A stretch of 64,000 bases of DNA from Saprospiraceae bacterium. GTDB taxonomy: Bacteria; Bacteroidota; Bacteroidia; Chitinophagales; Saprospiraceae. Each line of letters opens with the position of its first letter. Within the stretch, counting starts at the first letter, position 1. The translations under genes and the position numbers were made by a program. Location of the stretch: NCBI GenBank assembly GCA_016710585.1, contig JADJVN010000003.1, positions 341,478-405,477 of the forward strand. The letters are read 5' to 3'. The notes under the pieces were generated by a model. The model had not been told where the DNA came from and searched no databases. It saw nothing but the letters and a program-made list of their open reading frames with translations. Positions 39,357 to 49,099 of this stretch are shown here, piece after piece.

Positions 39357-40664
39357 TTAATTCGATAATTTAAACTTAACAGGTACGGTGTATTCCACTG
39401 TTACAGGCTTACCGTCTATTAAACCAGGTGACCATTTTGGCATGTTACGAAGAACACTTGTTACTTCAAAATCACAGTCCTGTGTCAATGATTTTATTGT
39501 GATCCCAGATTCTACTTCGCCGTTTTGATTGATGTATATTTTGGTAATTACCGTTCCTTCAATATTTGCTTTTCTGGCAGATTCTGGATATTTTATATGA
39601 TCAGCAAGGTATTTCAAAACACAATCATCACTTTTTACATCTGGTCCGCATTGATTGAATTGAGGCATCACTGCAGCATTTTTATATATAGTTCTTTTAA
39701 CTATTTTAACCCATTCTTTATAGGTTTCAGGATCATATACCGTAATAGTATCTGTGCTAGTATAACTTTCAAATTCTGTCATTAAATCTCGTGTTGGTGC
39801 TTTGACACAATACTGAAATAATACAATGAGTAAGGGTAAAAAATAGGCATACTTAAAGTATGAGTTTCTTGAAGATTTTGTTTTTGTCATCATGATAATT
39901 CTATGTTTAAGTTGTGAAGTTGAAAATGAATGAGCCATGCTAAGTTTCTCTGGATTGACAGAATCAAAGAGCATTTGCATATAGTTTTTGCTTGGATATA
40001 CCTGCAATACTTCTTCATCAGCAAGGTATTCATGAACGAGCCTTAATTCTCTATAAAACAAATGAATAAAAGGATTCCACCAAAACAAAATATGAAATAT
40101 CTGAAATAGGATCACATCAGCACTGTGCAATTGATTGACATGGGTCATTTCATGTCGGATGATGGTTTGGTTTTCTGGATTTTCTAGATTAAAATTTTTT
40201 GGTAGAAAAATAAATTGCAAAAAACTATAAGCAGTTTGTATTGAATCGGAGAATACGAAAGTGTTTTTTGAGGAAATTATTTTCTCTCCGACATTGATCA
40301 TTCGAAAAATCTTAAGCAATCCATAAGTAAATTTAACTGCAAAAAATAAACTAACTAAGAGTATAAAGAGCTTCACAAGAAGTAACCAATTCACAGTAGA
40401 ATGATCTGCCACGATCTCTACAGTGAAAGGTAAGATATAAGATAGCGTCACTTTTTCTTCAATAAAAGCCATTGGTGAGATAAGCTGTTTTTGAATAAAA
40501 TAATCTTTAATAAATGGAACAAGAAGACTGATCAACACAGCTAGAATGATATAAAATCTGTTCCATCGGAAGAAAGTTTCTTTGCGTAGGACAAAATAGT
40601 ACAAAAGATAGAAAAGCCCAAGGCTGATCGTAAATTCAATAGCATAGAATAGTTCTGCATTCAT
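39357..40664 (-). CDS. M56 (BlaR1-like) membrane metallopeptidase fused to a TonB-like C-terminal domain
   Basis: The 435-residue protein has four N-terminal membrane helices and an M56 peptidase core with HEMTHVNQLHSAD (HExxH zinc site). EYLADEEVL and a fifth helix near residue 285 follow. The C-terminal ~100 residues form a TonB C-terminal-type domain (EGTVITKIYINQNGEVESG ... VTVEYTVPVKFKL). BlaR1-like proteins sense an envelope signal and trigger cleavage of the partner repressor. The BlaI-type gene lies 4 bp upstream, so they form a regulatory pair. No beta-lactamase is next to it. Confidence 0.88.
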   Translation of the reverse strand: MNAELFYAIEFTISLGLFYLLYYFVLRKETFFRWNRFYIILAVLISLLVPFIKDYFIQKQLISPMAFIEEKVTLSYILPFTVEIVADHSTVNWLLLVKLFILLVSLFFAVKFTYGLLKIFRMINVGEKIISSKNTFVFSDSIQTAYSFLQFIFLPKNFNLENPENQTIIRHEMTHVNQLHSADVILFQIFHILFWWNPFIHLFYRELRLVHEYLADEEVLQVYPSKNYMQMLFDSVNPEKLSMAHSFSTSQLKHRIIMMTKTKSSRNSYFKYAYFLPLLIVLFQYCVKAPTRDLMTEFESYTSTDTITVYDPETYKEWVKIVKRTIYKNAAVMPQFNQCGPDVKSDDCVLKYLADHIKYPESARKANIEGTVITKIYINQNGEVESGITIKSLTQDCDFEVTSVLRNMPKWSPGLIDGKPVTVEYTVPVKFKLSN

Positions 40665-40668
40665 TTTT

Positions 40669-41043
40669 TTAAGATTTACTATTATTAATTAATTCTTGTA
40701 TTTCTTTCATCTCTTTTTTATTGATGTGCTTTTCTTGAATCAAGAAAGAAAGCATCTCTGTTGGAGAATTTTCAAAATAATCTTGAAGCACTTGCTTTAC
40801 ATTGAGGCTAGTGTACTTGCTTTTAGGAATGGCGATATGGTACTCATAAGTTTTTCCATAGGCTTTGTGAGTGAGGAACTTTTTTTCTTCGATCGATCGC
40901 ACCAAAGTAGAGATTGTTGAGTGTGGCGGTCTCTCTTCTCCCAGCTCTTGTTCTATATAATCCAAGACCTGACTTACTGTGCAGGGTGCTATCTTCCATA
41001 AGATATGCATAATCTCTTCTTCTGATTTCGTCAGTCGCTCCAT
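40669..41043 (-). CDS. BlaI/MecI/CopY-family transcriptional repressor
   Basis: A 124-residue winged-helix repressor: LTKSEEEIMHILWKIAPCTV at the N-terminus, PPHSTISTLVRSIEEKKFLT as recognition helix and wing, and a C-terminal dimerisation helix (LQDYFENSPTEMLSFLIQE). It probably represses its own operon with the M56 gene. A perfect palindrome sits exactly in the promoter spacer just upstream. Proteolytic inactivation via the M56 partner is the usual family mechanism and is inferred here. Confidence 0.92.
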   Translation of the reverse strand: MERLTKSEEEIMHILWKIAPCTVSQVLDYIEQELGEERPPHSTISTLVRSIEEKKFLTHKAYGKTYEYHIAIPKSKYTSLNVKQVLQDYFENSPTEMLSFLIQEKHINKKEMKEIQELINNSKS

Positions 41044-41061
41044 ATTCTATATTTTATAATG

Positions 41062-41092
41062 CAAATATATAACGTAATTTTACGTTATGCAA
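41062..41092 (-). promoter_or_regulatory. BlaI-operon promoter with operator palindrome in the -33/-7 spacer
   Basis: On the minus strand the sequence reads TTGC, then ATAACGTAAAATTACGTTA (19 nt), then TATATTTG, about 20 nt before the blaI-like ATG. The spacer together with the first T of the -7 box makes a 9-bp inverted repeat (ATAACGTAA/TTACGTTAT, plus-strand arms 41069-41077 and 41080-41088). A repressor bound here would block the sigma factor. Confidence 0.8.
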
Positions 41093-41250
41093 GTTTTTTA
41101 GGAAATATTTTTTTGGAAGATGATTAAATTAGTATGAAAAGAATGAATCCATTATGAAAACTTCATTTGTAGTACGATCAAAATTTCTGAGGATTGACAA
41201 ATAACTTAGTGATTTACTACTGTCTAAAACAATTATAGAAAGTAATTAAA

Positions 41251-42827
41251 CTACCTCACCAACAATATTCCATCTTTCTCTATTTCTAAATGATTTGCAT
41301 TAAGCCATTTTGTTAAAGTTAAACTATCGTGTTTTTCCCAAAAGGCCCAAAATCGGAGTGGCAAGTTGATGAATAGCCATTTACACTTGGGATCGACAAT
41401 TGTTGAGCTGCTAAGGCTCCTTCAATTTGAATTTCAACGGGATTGTCATTCGAATTCGGAATATAAGCAATCGCTTTTATTTGATGTTTAGAGGAATCGG
41501 AATGAACTCTAATTTTATTTATGACTTCATTTATCCTTTGTTGGGATAAACTTTTACTATGGTGCAAAATAGATTTAGCGGTAATACCATGATCCAGCAC
41601 TACAAAACAGGCCAATACGACATAGATCCATTTATATTTGTAATATTTAATCATTAAAGTTCTCAATATATAAAGCATGACCCATATCATTAAAAATATT
41701 TGAGGAATGATGATACGACCTATGGGCTTCATTGAAGAATATCCTGGAAAATGTCGAATGAATTTAAAAAAACTATAACCCAAACCCCAATTAACAAAAA
41801 TAAAAATAGATACAATCAAACTTGAGATTAATATAAAACTAATGCCTTTGCTATGCCATTTTCCAATAAATCGCTTAAATAGATAATAGAAAAAGAAGCC
41901 AAACAATAATCCACCACACCATAATTGCTTTTCCCATGAAAAAGGAACGTCTTGATTAAACACTATTAATTTTTTCCAAATCCATGGCTCACCGGTTGGC
42001 ATTAAAAAGTTTCTGAAAGTCAAAAGAAAAGGAATAACATCTTTATAATCCTTATATCCTGATGATGTTGCCCTTTGAAGATAAGGGATTATCAAAGGAA
42101 TCAGAATTAAGACTGGAAGAATAATACTTAAAATGAATTGACGAATAAATGATTTCTGGGATAACTTACTTTTGAAAGTACTAAATTTCAGTATCACATT
42201 CAAAATGAAAACGATAGAGACTAATAAAGCTGTAAGAAAACCCAAATACATGCCACAATAAAATAACCAAACTAATACTAAAAAAGAAAATCCTAAGTGC
42301 TTAGCATCCCAAGTATAAAAAAATCTAATTAAATAATAAAATATCCAAGGGATACAAAACTGAGCAATCAACTGCGCATGTCCTATTTGTCCAATAAAAG
42401 GCATTGAAAAAGCAAAGATATAGGCTCCTATTGCACTTAAATATAGATTAAATTTTAATTTTTTAAAACAAAAAAAAGCCGAGATAAAATTTAAAGCACA
42501 AATCAACAAAAACCATAGTTGGAAAGAAGTTTCTCTATCGAATGAAAGTACGCGTAAAAACATATAAAGTGGAAGAGTCCCAAGTAAATTGTCTGAATAA
42601 GTTAAAGTCCTTTTATCAGGATACATAAAAGGGGCACTCCAATAACTAGAAGTTTTTCCAGTGAAATATTGATATCCATGTTCTAGAAAAAAATTATTAA
42701 GCCTTGCATCTCCAAAATCACCAGGGACTCCATCGAAATTTGTTCCAATTATTCTTCCTGGAAGTAAATACAAGCCGACACCGAATAAGATGCATACAAA
42801 TAAAATAGGAATCAACTTCATATTCAT
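41251..42827 (-). CDS. Polytopic membrane protein (GT-C-like), C-terminus frameshifted
   Basis: The protein has about 11 membrane helices. Early periplasmic-loop motifs GDFGDARLNNFFLEHGYQYF and TYSDNLLGTLPLY resemble family members with GT-C-like architecture; the substrate is unknown. The unbroken frame stops at 41319 after GPFGKNTIV. Adding one T to the T4 run (plus-strand A-run 41340-41343) restores GPFWEKHDSLTLTKWLN and continues to a stop at 41251, giving about 525 residues. The start at 42827 gives a normal first helix. No neighbour reveals its pathway. The space 41044-41250 holds only the operator-promoter described above. Confidence 0.78.
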
Positions 42828-43171
42828 GAGTTTCTATAATTTTTAGCAAAAATACATATTCACATCCACCCAGAATAAATTAATAACATAATTCTGTTTT
42901 AAACCTAACTTAGGCTTTTATATGTTTTTCTAGCCCCTTTAGAATTTTCTTTTTTTCTTATATTTGAATTTCAATTGTTGTCAAATGTATAAAATATTTT
43001 TAAGGGCAAATAATTTGATTTAAAAGATTGAATTCAGACCCTAAATATTAAGCCTCTTTATCCAAAAACCATTACAACTTTTCTCTATTCACTAATAGTT
43101 ATTAACTAATATAAACTTTCATCAACTCTTTTCCCCATTTCATCATTTTTTTAGGGCATTTCATCCTCATA

Positions 43172-43179
43172 TAAGTTTG
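43172..43179 (+). promoter_or_regulatory. Candidate -7 box for the susC/susD operon
   Basis: TAAGTTTG (TANNTTTG) lies 73 nt before the SusC-like ATG. The upstream T-run at 43147-43152 is only a weak -33. The rest of 42828-43251 is AT-rich with nothing further I can support. Confidence 0.35.
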
Positions 43180-43251
43180 GTCTATAATATAAGCTTTGTT
43201 TTCGGATGGAGATCCCTCTATTTTCGCCCTGTTTAATAAAAAAACATTTTC

Positions 43252-46200
43252 ATGCAGCAACCGCATAATTCAAACTTATCCCGCTATGCCAAAAGATCTA
43301 AATCATTGGCGATTACAATGGTTTTATTTTTTACAAGTGCCTTCCATCTACTTGCTCAAAATACAGTGATCAAAGGTCAAGTTTTAGATGATAAAAATAG
43401 ACTAGCACTCGAGGGTGTCAGTATTCAAGTCACTAATTGTAAAATAGGCACGACAACCAATATCCTTGGGGAGTTTTCGTTATTGAGCAATGATGCTTTT
43501 CCACAATCTTTGGAGATCAGCTATACAGGTTTTGAAAAAAAATCTGTCACCTTACAGTCAAATGAATTCCTCACTATTTATCTCAAGGAGGAAGCCAAAG
43601 AAATCTCAGAAGTATTGGTACGCAGCAGTTATAATGTTCAGAAAAAATCTGAATTTGCAGGTGCAGTGTCAAATATTGATGTGAGGAGTTTGGAAAATAG
43701 ACCTGCATCAAGTTTTGACCAATTATTAGGAGGTCATGCGACAGGGGTAGATATTATCCAGCCCTCTAGTGTACTTAATAATACTCCGATCATGCGTATC
43801 CGAGGGATCAATACAATTACTTCAGGTCTTTTCCCTTTGGTGATAGTAGATGGAGTATCAGTATTTGTAGGATCTATTGGAGGACTAATAGGGAACAATC
43901 CTCTGTCGGACATCAATCCAAATGATATACAGAATATCGATATACTTAAAGATGCCTCAGCAGCTGCTCTCTACGGGTCTCGTGCTGCAAATGGCGTGAT
44001 GGTGATCACGACTAAAAAAGGACAGAAGGGAAGGGTCAAGGTCAATTATTCCAATTGGTTGAGTCGTAGTACGCCCTACAATTTGCCAGAATTATTGAAC
44101 GCTGAAGAATATACGATGATCAAGAATGAAGCTATGGTGAATTCAGGTCGAGCTCCTGGCTATCAATTGATGAAAAATGCAGATGGATCTACTGTGAATA
44201 CAAGTTGGTATGATGTCGCATTTCGACCAGGTATCTCTCATAATCATACCTTGAGTGTATCAGGAGCCAACAACGCTACAAAATATTTTTTCTCCGCTGG
44301 ATTTACTGATCAAAACAGCTATATTCGTTACAATAATTTTAAACGCTATTCTTCAAGAATCAATATTGAGAATCAAGTTAATAAAGCCATTGTTGTGGGA
44401 GCCAATGTCAACCTTAGCAATAGTCAAAACACTGGACCAAATACTGGAGCCATTGCGAGTAATTCACTCTCTTCATCTTCATATAATTCAAACTATATTA
44501 CTAATGAACCGCTAGGACGTATGACTTATGTGTTACCACCAAATGTTCCCGTTTATCGCGAAGACGGATCTTATAGTATTCAGAATGGTGTGAGTGTCGG
44601 TTATGGAGCGAATGCACTTTCTATCGGAACGATTAATGCCTATAATCTCGCTATGGTGCAAAAACTCGATGTGAATACATCTGAGAATTTGTCCATCATA
44701 GGAAATGTGTTTGCAGAATTAAGTTTATTGAAAAATCTAAAACTTAGGACAAACTATGGCATCAATCGATTGCAGGTAGAGAATAAATCCTTTCTCAATC
44801 CGATCCATGGAGGAGGCGCTTCTGCCAATGGTTCTGCAAGTAATACCAATGGAAAATACATTCGATCCGAATTGGTCAATACCTTAAAGTATGATTTAAA
44901 TTTTAATGACGCTCATCATATTAATTTATTGTTAGGAAATGAAATCATCAAGAATAAAATTGATATTTGGGGAGCGCAGCGTAGCAACATTACGGACCCT
45001 TATTATGAAAATTATCAAGGTGGATTTATCAATATCGTCCCTACGGGAAATGTGATTTCTGAAACTGCGATATTATCTTATTTCTCTGGTTTGAATTATG
45101 ATTATTTGAAAAAATATTTATTGAGTGTCAATGTGCGCAGAGACGGACTTTCAGCATTGGCAAAGGGAAATAAATGGGGAAACTTTTATGGCGCATCTGC
45201 AGGTTGGAATTTATCTAAAGAATCCTTCATCAAAAATTTGGATATCGAAAAATACATTTCAGATTTTAAACTAAGAGCGAGTTATGGACTTGTGGGCAAT
45301 AGTGAGATTGGAGACTATCCATCCATAGGTGCATTTAGTTCTAATACTTATGGAGGGCTGCCTGTTCTCTATTATGCGCAAGCAGCGAATCCAAATTTGA
45401 AATGGGAGACTAGTAAGAAATTAGACATCGGCTGTAACTTTTCTATCTTAAAGGGAAGAGTGAATGTTGAATTTGATTATTATAAAAATGTGATTGATGG
45501 ATTGATTTTAAAATCACCACAATCCCTGTCTGCAGGAATCCCTGGTAATTTTATCAATGCCAATGTAGGGAGTATGTATAATCGTGGTATAGAATTAGGT
45601 ATTCAAGCAGATATCATCCAAACAAAAACTTTCCAATATCAAGTCGGCTTCAATTTTTCTACTTTAAAAAATGAAGTGACTGCATTGGTGAGTGATGTCT
45701 ATGTGCCAAGTATCTTTGGTGTACAGAACATGACTCGTGTGGGTTACTCAGTAGGTTCCATTTTTGCTGTGCCAACAAAAGGCGTAAATCCAGACAATGG
45801 TCTTATGGTATTCATCAACAGTGAAGGTCGAGAAGTACAATACAACCACATTGGATCGCCACGATGGACATATCTTGACGGCTCTGCGGCACCAGCTATA
45901 GACAATTATAAAGATGGAGTCATTCAAGGACCATCATTGCCAACTTATTTTGGAGGATTGAATCAAGAATTCAGATATAAAAATTTTGGATTGCAAGTTA
46001 ATCTGACATATTCTGGAGGAAATTATTTGTACAATGGAACACGTGCTACCAATTCAGATCAGCGCTATTTTAACAATGGAAAATTTATTCTCAATCGATG
46101 GACTACACCTGGACAAAAGACAGATATTCAGAAATTACAATACGGTGATAATGTGTCTGCAGGATTCTCTTTTGCAGCTACATCCAAAGTAGAAAAAGGA

Positions 46201-46443
46201 GATTATCTCAAGTTAAAAACATTGACATTGAGCTATGATTTTCCAGTGAATCGCTATCGATTTGCAAATCGAATTTCCAACTTAAGAGCCTATGTTCAAG
46301 GAACTAATCTCTATACTTTGACCAAATATAGAGGTTCAGATCCTGAGGTTTCTATCAATGGTAATTCTATTCACTCAGGCAAAGATCAAAACGTGCCACC
46401 GAGTGCACAGATATTGACAGTTGGTGTAAATTTATCCTTTTAA
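43252..46443 (+). CDS. SusC/RagA-family TonB-linked outer-membrane transporter
   Basis: A 1063-residue outer-membrane importer. Residues 1-36 are a long signal peptide ending in LLAQ. Residues ~40-118 are a carboxypeptidase-regulatory-like domain (KGQVLDDKNRLALEGVSIQV). The plug domain (~130-265) has MRIRGINTITSGLFPLVIVD and DILKDASAAALYGSRAANGV. The remainder is a beta-barrel ending in LTVGVNLSF with a terminal Phe. SusC pairs with the SusD lipoprotein encoded 11 bp downstream to take up an oligosaccharide or peptide. There is no neighbouring hydrolase or ECF sigma factor, so the substrate is unknown. Confidence 0.95.
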   Translation: MQQPHNSNLSRYAKRSKSLAITMVLFFTSAFHLLAQNTVIKGQVLDDKNRLALEGVSIQVTNCKIGTTTNILGEFSLLSNDAFPQSLEISYTGFEKKSVTLQSNEFLTIYLKEEAKEISEVLVRSSYNVQKKSEFAGAVSNIDVRSLENRPASSFDQLLGGHATGVDIIQPSSVLNNTPIMRIRGINTITSGLFPLVIVDGVSVFVGSIGGLIGNNPLSDINPNDIQNIDILKDASAAALYGSRAANGVMVITTKKGQKGRVKVNYSNWLSRSTPYNLPELLNAEEYTMIKNEAMVNSGRAPGYQLMKNADGSTVNTSWYDVAFRPGISHNHTLSVSGANNATKYFFSAGFTDQNSYIRYNNFKRYSSRINIENQVNKAIVVGANVNLSNSQNTGPNTGAIASNSLSSSSYNSNYITNEPLGRMTYVLPPNVPVYREDGSYSIQNGVSVGYGANALSIGTINAYNLAMVQKLDVNTSENLSIIGNVFAELSLLKNLKLRTNYGINRLQVENKSFLNPIHGGGASANGSASNTNGKYIRSELVNTLKYDLNFNDAHHINLLLGNEIIKNKIDIWGAQRSNITDPYYENYQGGFINIVPTGNVISETAILSYFSGLNYDYLKKYLLSVNVRRDGLSALAKGNKWGNFYGASAGWNLSKESFIKNLDIEKYISDFKLRASYGLVGNSEIGDYPSIGAFSSNTYGGLPVLYYAQAANPNLKWETSKKLDIGCNFSILKGRVNVEFDYYKNVIDGLILKSPQSLSAGIPGNFINANVGSMYNRGIELGIQADIIQTKTFQYQVGFNFSTLKNEVTALVSDVYVPSIFGVQNMTRVGYSVGSIFAVPTKGVNPDNGLMVFINSEGREVQYNHIGSPRWTYLDGSAAPAIDNYKDGVIQGPSLPTYFGGLNQEFRYKNFGLQVNLTYSGGNYLYNGTRATNSDQRYFNNGKFILNRWTTPGQKTDIQKLQYGDNVSAGFSFAATSKVEKGDYLKLKTLTLSYDFPVNRYRFANRISNLRAYVQGTNLYTLTKYRGSDPEVSINGNSIHSGKDQNVPPSAQILTVGVNLSF

Positions 46444-46454
46444 TTTTTAAAAAA

Positions 46455-47927
46455 ATGAAAATCATGAATTCAAAATATAGTTCTCTATTCAGTTTTATTT
46501 TATGTTGTTCTTTCATCCTCATGTTCAGTTCTTGCAATGAAGATTTGCTCGATACAAAACCGAACACGAGCATAGATGAAAAAGATGCATTTAGCACACC
46601 ATCACGCATATTATCGCAAGTGAACAATCTCTACGGAAGATTGCAGAATGAATCACTTTATGGCGGAAGACTAATCGTTTTTAATGAGCAGCGATCAGAT
46701 GAGTTCGGACAAAACGATGGCAATGCAGCGACCGGATCTGCAGTGTGGAATCAAAATGTTGCTTCAACCAACGAATATATAAACAATGTGTGGAGTGCAG
46801 CTTACACAGCAATTAATTCATCTAATATCGTCATCGCCAATTTGACAAATACGAAAGTGATCTCAGATAGTCTTGCAAAGCTATACATTGCAGAAGCGAA
46901 ATTTGTCCGTGCATTATCATATCTGGTATTATTGCAAACTTATGCAAAGCCATACAATATGGACAAAGCAGCTTTGGGTGTGCCATTGAGATTGACAGCG
47001 ATTACTTCAGAGGGATATAATGATCTGGCGCGAAGTTCAGTGGAAGAAGTTTATACACAGATCATTAAAGATCTAGACGAAGCAGAACAAGCATTGCCAG
47101 TATCGTACAGCTCTGCTGCATTGAATTCATCTAGAGCACATCGCGCAACAGCAATAGCATTGAAGACAAGAGTATATTTGAATCAAGCAAATTATAATAT
47201 GGTCATTGTAGAAGCGAAAAAAATAGTTTCTACATCAGCACCATACCAATATTCTGAAGGCAATGTCAATCATAGATTAGAAGCAAATTTTACCAATCTT
47301 TACACAGGATCATATACAGGAGCTGAAAGTATATTTTCCATTCCATTTGCCAACTCAAGTACTGAGACACCATTTTCACAAAGTGCATTGGCATTCAATT
47401 ATGTGACACAACCGATTTTGTTTTTAGCAAAAGGAGGAATCGTCGCCAATCCAGTATTACAAAACCCTACAGACAGCAGAGCCACGATGATCGGAATAAA
47501 TGCAGCAAAGCAAAGTATCTTAAAAAAGTTCAATATTACCACAGCACCTTTTAGAGATTATGTACCTGTGATTCGATATGCAGAAGTCTTATTGAATTAC
47601 GCGGAAGCCGCTGCTGAGACAGGAGAACTAAATACTGCTGTAGCATTGCTTCATGCTGTGCGCCAAAGATCACATGCTGGATATCAATTTGCAGATGCAG
47701 AAATCAATACTAAGCAAGCATTTATTCAGACCATTGTCACTGAGCGAAGAATTGAATTCTTAGGAGAAGGACTTCGCTTACAAGACTTGCAGCGCAGAGT
47801 AGAAAAACTACCTGCAAAAACAGGCAGTATAGGCACAGCACCAGAAGTATTACCAGATGCAAAAAATTATATTTGGCCTATACCAAGTGGAGAGCTTTCG
47901 ACGAATAAACTTTGTTTACCGAATTAA
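46455..47927 (+). CDS. SusD/RagB-family nutrient-binding lipoprotein
   Basis: A 490-residue surface lipoprotein with lipobox MFSSC-N at about residue 27. SusD-like features follow: DLLDTKPNTSIDEKDAFSTP, a TPR-like body (IAEAKFVRALSYLVLLQTYA, RATAIALKTRVYLNQANYNM) and the C-terminal VIRYAEVLLNYAEAAAETGE ... ERRIEFLGEGLRLQDLQR signature. It starts 11 bp after the susC-like stop, forming the usual SusCD pair. Either ATG 46455 or ATG 46464 is possible. Confidence 0.94.
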   Translation: MKIMNSKYSSLFSFILCCSFILMFSSCNEDLLDTKPNTSIDEKDAFSTPSRILSQVNNLYGRLQNESLYGGRLIVFNEQRSDEFGQNDGNAATGSAVWNQNVASTNEYINNVWSAAYTAINSSNIVIANLTNTKVISDSLAKLYIAEAKFVRALSYLVLLQTYAKPYNMDKAALGVPLRLTAITSEGYNDLARSSVEEVYTQIIKDLDEAEQALPVSYSSAALNSSRAHRATAIALKTRVYLNQANYNMVIVEAKKIVSTSAPYQYSEGNVNHRLEANFTNLYTGSYTGAESIFSIPFANSSTETPFSQSALAFNYVTQPILFLAKGGIVANPVLQNPTDSRATMIGINAAKQSILKKFNITTAPFRDYVPVIRYAEVLLNYAEAAAETGELNTAVALLHAVRQRSHAGYQFADAEINTKQAFIQTIVTERRIEFLGEGLRLQDLQRRVEKLPAKTGSIGTAPEVLPDAKNYIWPIPSGELSTNKLCLPN

Positions 47928-48437
47928 GCTAGAAAAATGAAGATTGAATTCTTGAACTATTAAAACTAGGGATCGGCCTTTTTCATTTTAGTAGAAAAGC
48001 TGTTTAAAAAGCGTTAAGAACGGAAAACTGTTTGAGCCCAAATCAAAAATATTTTGGAAAGAAATTTGTTTCTAATAGAGAAGAATAATAAATGAGGAAT
48101 CTTTAGGCGAGTTTTTTCCGTTTAGTTTTTTGAATTGCTTTTCTACGTTAAGAAATGAAAACAGCCTTGAATTTTTTTGGTACTTTTTTGTTTCAAGACA
48201 AAAAAGTACATAAAGATAAATCTGAAAAGTATTTTTCATTCTACCATTAAGCTATACTTTTTTGCAAAAAAAAATCTCAAAAACTAATTTTTAGCTACAA
48301 TTCATAAAGCAGACATTTTAATCAGTTGGAACTTTAAACACATTATAAATGTTTTTAGAATCAGAGCTTACAAGCGGTAAACCTTAAGTTAGCTTATTCA
48401 CAAATAGATATTAGTTCACCAAAAGATATAATTAATT
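47928..48437. other. Intergenic stretch without recognisable gene
   Basis: The stretch is about 510 bp of AT-rich sequence after the susCD pair. Several short open frames are present but none has coding character or a family motif. I see no clear terminator, repeat or RNA structure. Confidence 0.5.
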
Positions 48438-48590
48438 ATGAAGAATAAGGATAAAATAATTAAAGATTTTAAGGCTGTAGAATTTATGCGAGAAGTTCGT
48501 GACAAAATTGGTGAAGACATAAAAGAAATGAACTTTGAACAAATAAAAAAATACTTTGAAGAACGCAAATTAAATCTAGCTAAAAAATAA
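48438..48590 (+). CDS. Small charged protein, 50 aa, antitoxin-like
   Basis: The ORF encodes 50 residues beginning MKNKDKIIKDFKAVEFMREV and continuing RDKIGEDIKEMNFEQIKKYF. The pattern FxAVxxMRxxRDxI... and two helices resemble small single-helix antitoxin-type proteins found beside PIN or other toxins in many bacteria. No toxin gene is adjacent on either side. It could be an orphan antitoxin or another small protein. Confidence 0.55.
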   Translation: MKNKDKIIKDFKAVEFMREVRDKIGEDIKEMNFEQIKKYFEERKLNLAKK

Positions 48591-48633
48591 GAGCAAACTG
48601 CTTTTTAAATAGGATTTTTTTATCTAAAAATTC

Positions 48634-49002
48634 TTAAAAACTTATAAAGAAATATTTCAAACCCACTCCAAATTGTACATTTCTTGCAGGATAAAGATTA
48701 CTGTAAAAACCCCATCTCATTTTATTTAATGGATTAAAATCCTTTCCTGCAAAAAGATTCAATTCTATAATATTATTCTTAACCAATTGTCTTTGTATTC
48801 CAATAGAGAAACTACCCTCAAATGTCCTTTTATTATATTTGTTGATTGGCAAACCAATTTCCTCAAAAATGATTTTTTGGAAATTATCTTTATATCTAAC
48901 TAAAAATTTAGGAACTAAACTACTTGAGAGGATAAGCTTTGAACGTTCGTTAACTTTTATACCATAAAGTAATGAAATAGTACTAAAAATTAAGATTTTC
49001 AT
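48634..49002 (-). CDS. Small outer-membrane-barrel-like protein
   Basis: The 122-residue protein has a short hydrophobic start (MKILIFSTISLLYG) and beta-strand alternation: SKLILSSSLVPKFLVRY, RTFEGSFSIGIQRQLV, NIIELNLFAGKDF and NVQFGVGLKYFFISF with a terminal Phe. It resembles the C-terminal half of an OmpA/OprF-like or other small barrel and could be a truncated copy. I do not recognise the family. It reads convergently with the 50-residue ORF. Confidence 0.5.
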   Translation of the reverse strand: MKILIFSTISLLYGIKVNERSKLILSSSLVPKFLVRYKDNFQKIIFEEIGLPINKYNKRTFEGSFSIGIQRQLVKNNIIELNLFAGKDFNPLNKMRWGFYSNLYPARNVQFGVGLKYFFISF

Positions 49003-49057
49003 ATTGTATTAATTTATAATCAACAAAAATTCAAAGCAATCAGGATGTCAAGAAATC

Positions 49058-49085
49058 CAGAGCCAAAATAAATCTTTTGGCTCTG
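49058..49085 (-). terminator. Perfect hairpin after the 49.1-kb gene
   Basis: 11-bp arms CAGAGCCAAAA (49058-49068) and TTTTGGCTCTG (49075-49085) flank a 6-nt loop. It lies 15 nt past the stop of the minus-strand gene at 49100. The T run is in the stem, so it is likely but not certain to be an intrinsic terminator. Confidence 0.65.
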
Positions 49086-49099
49086 AATACTTTCCTACT

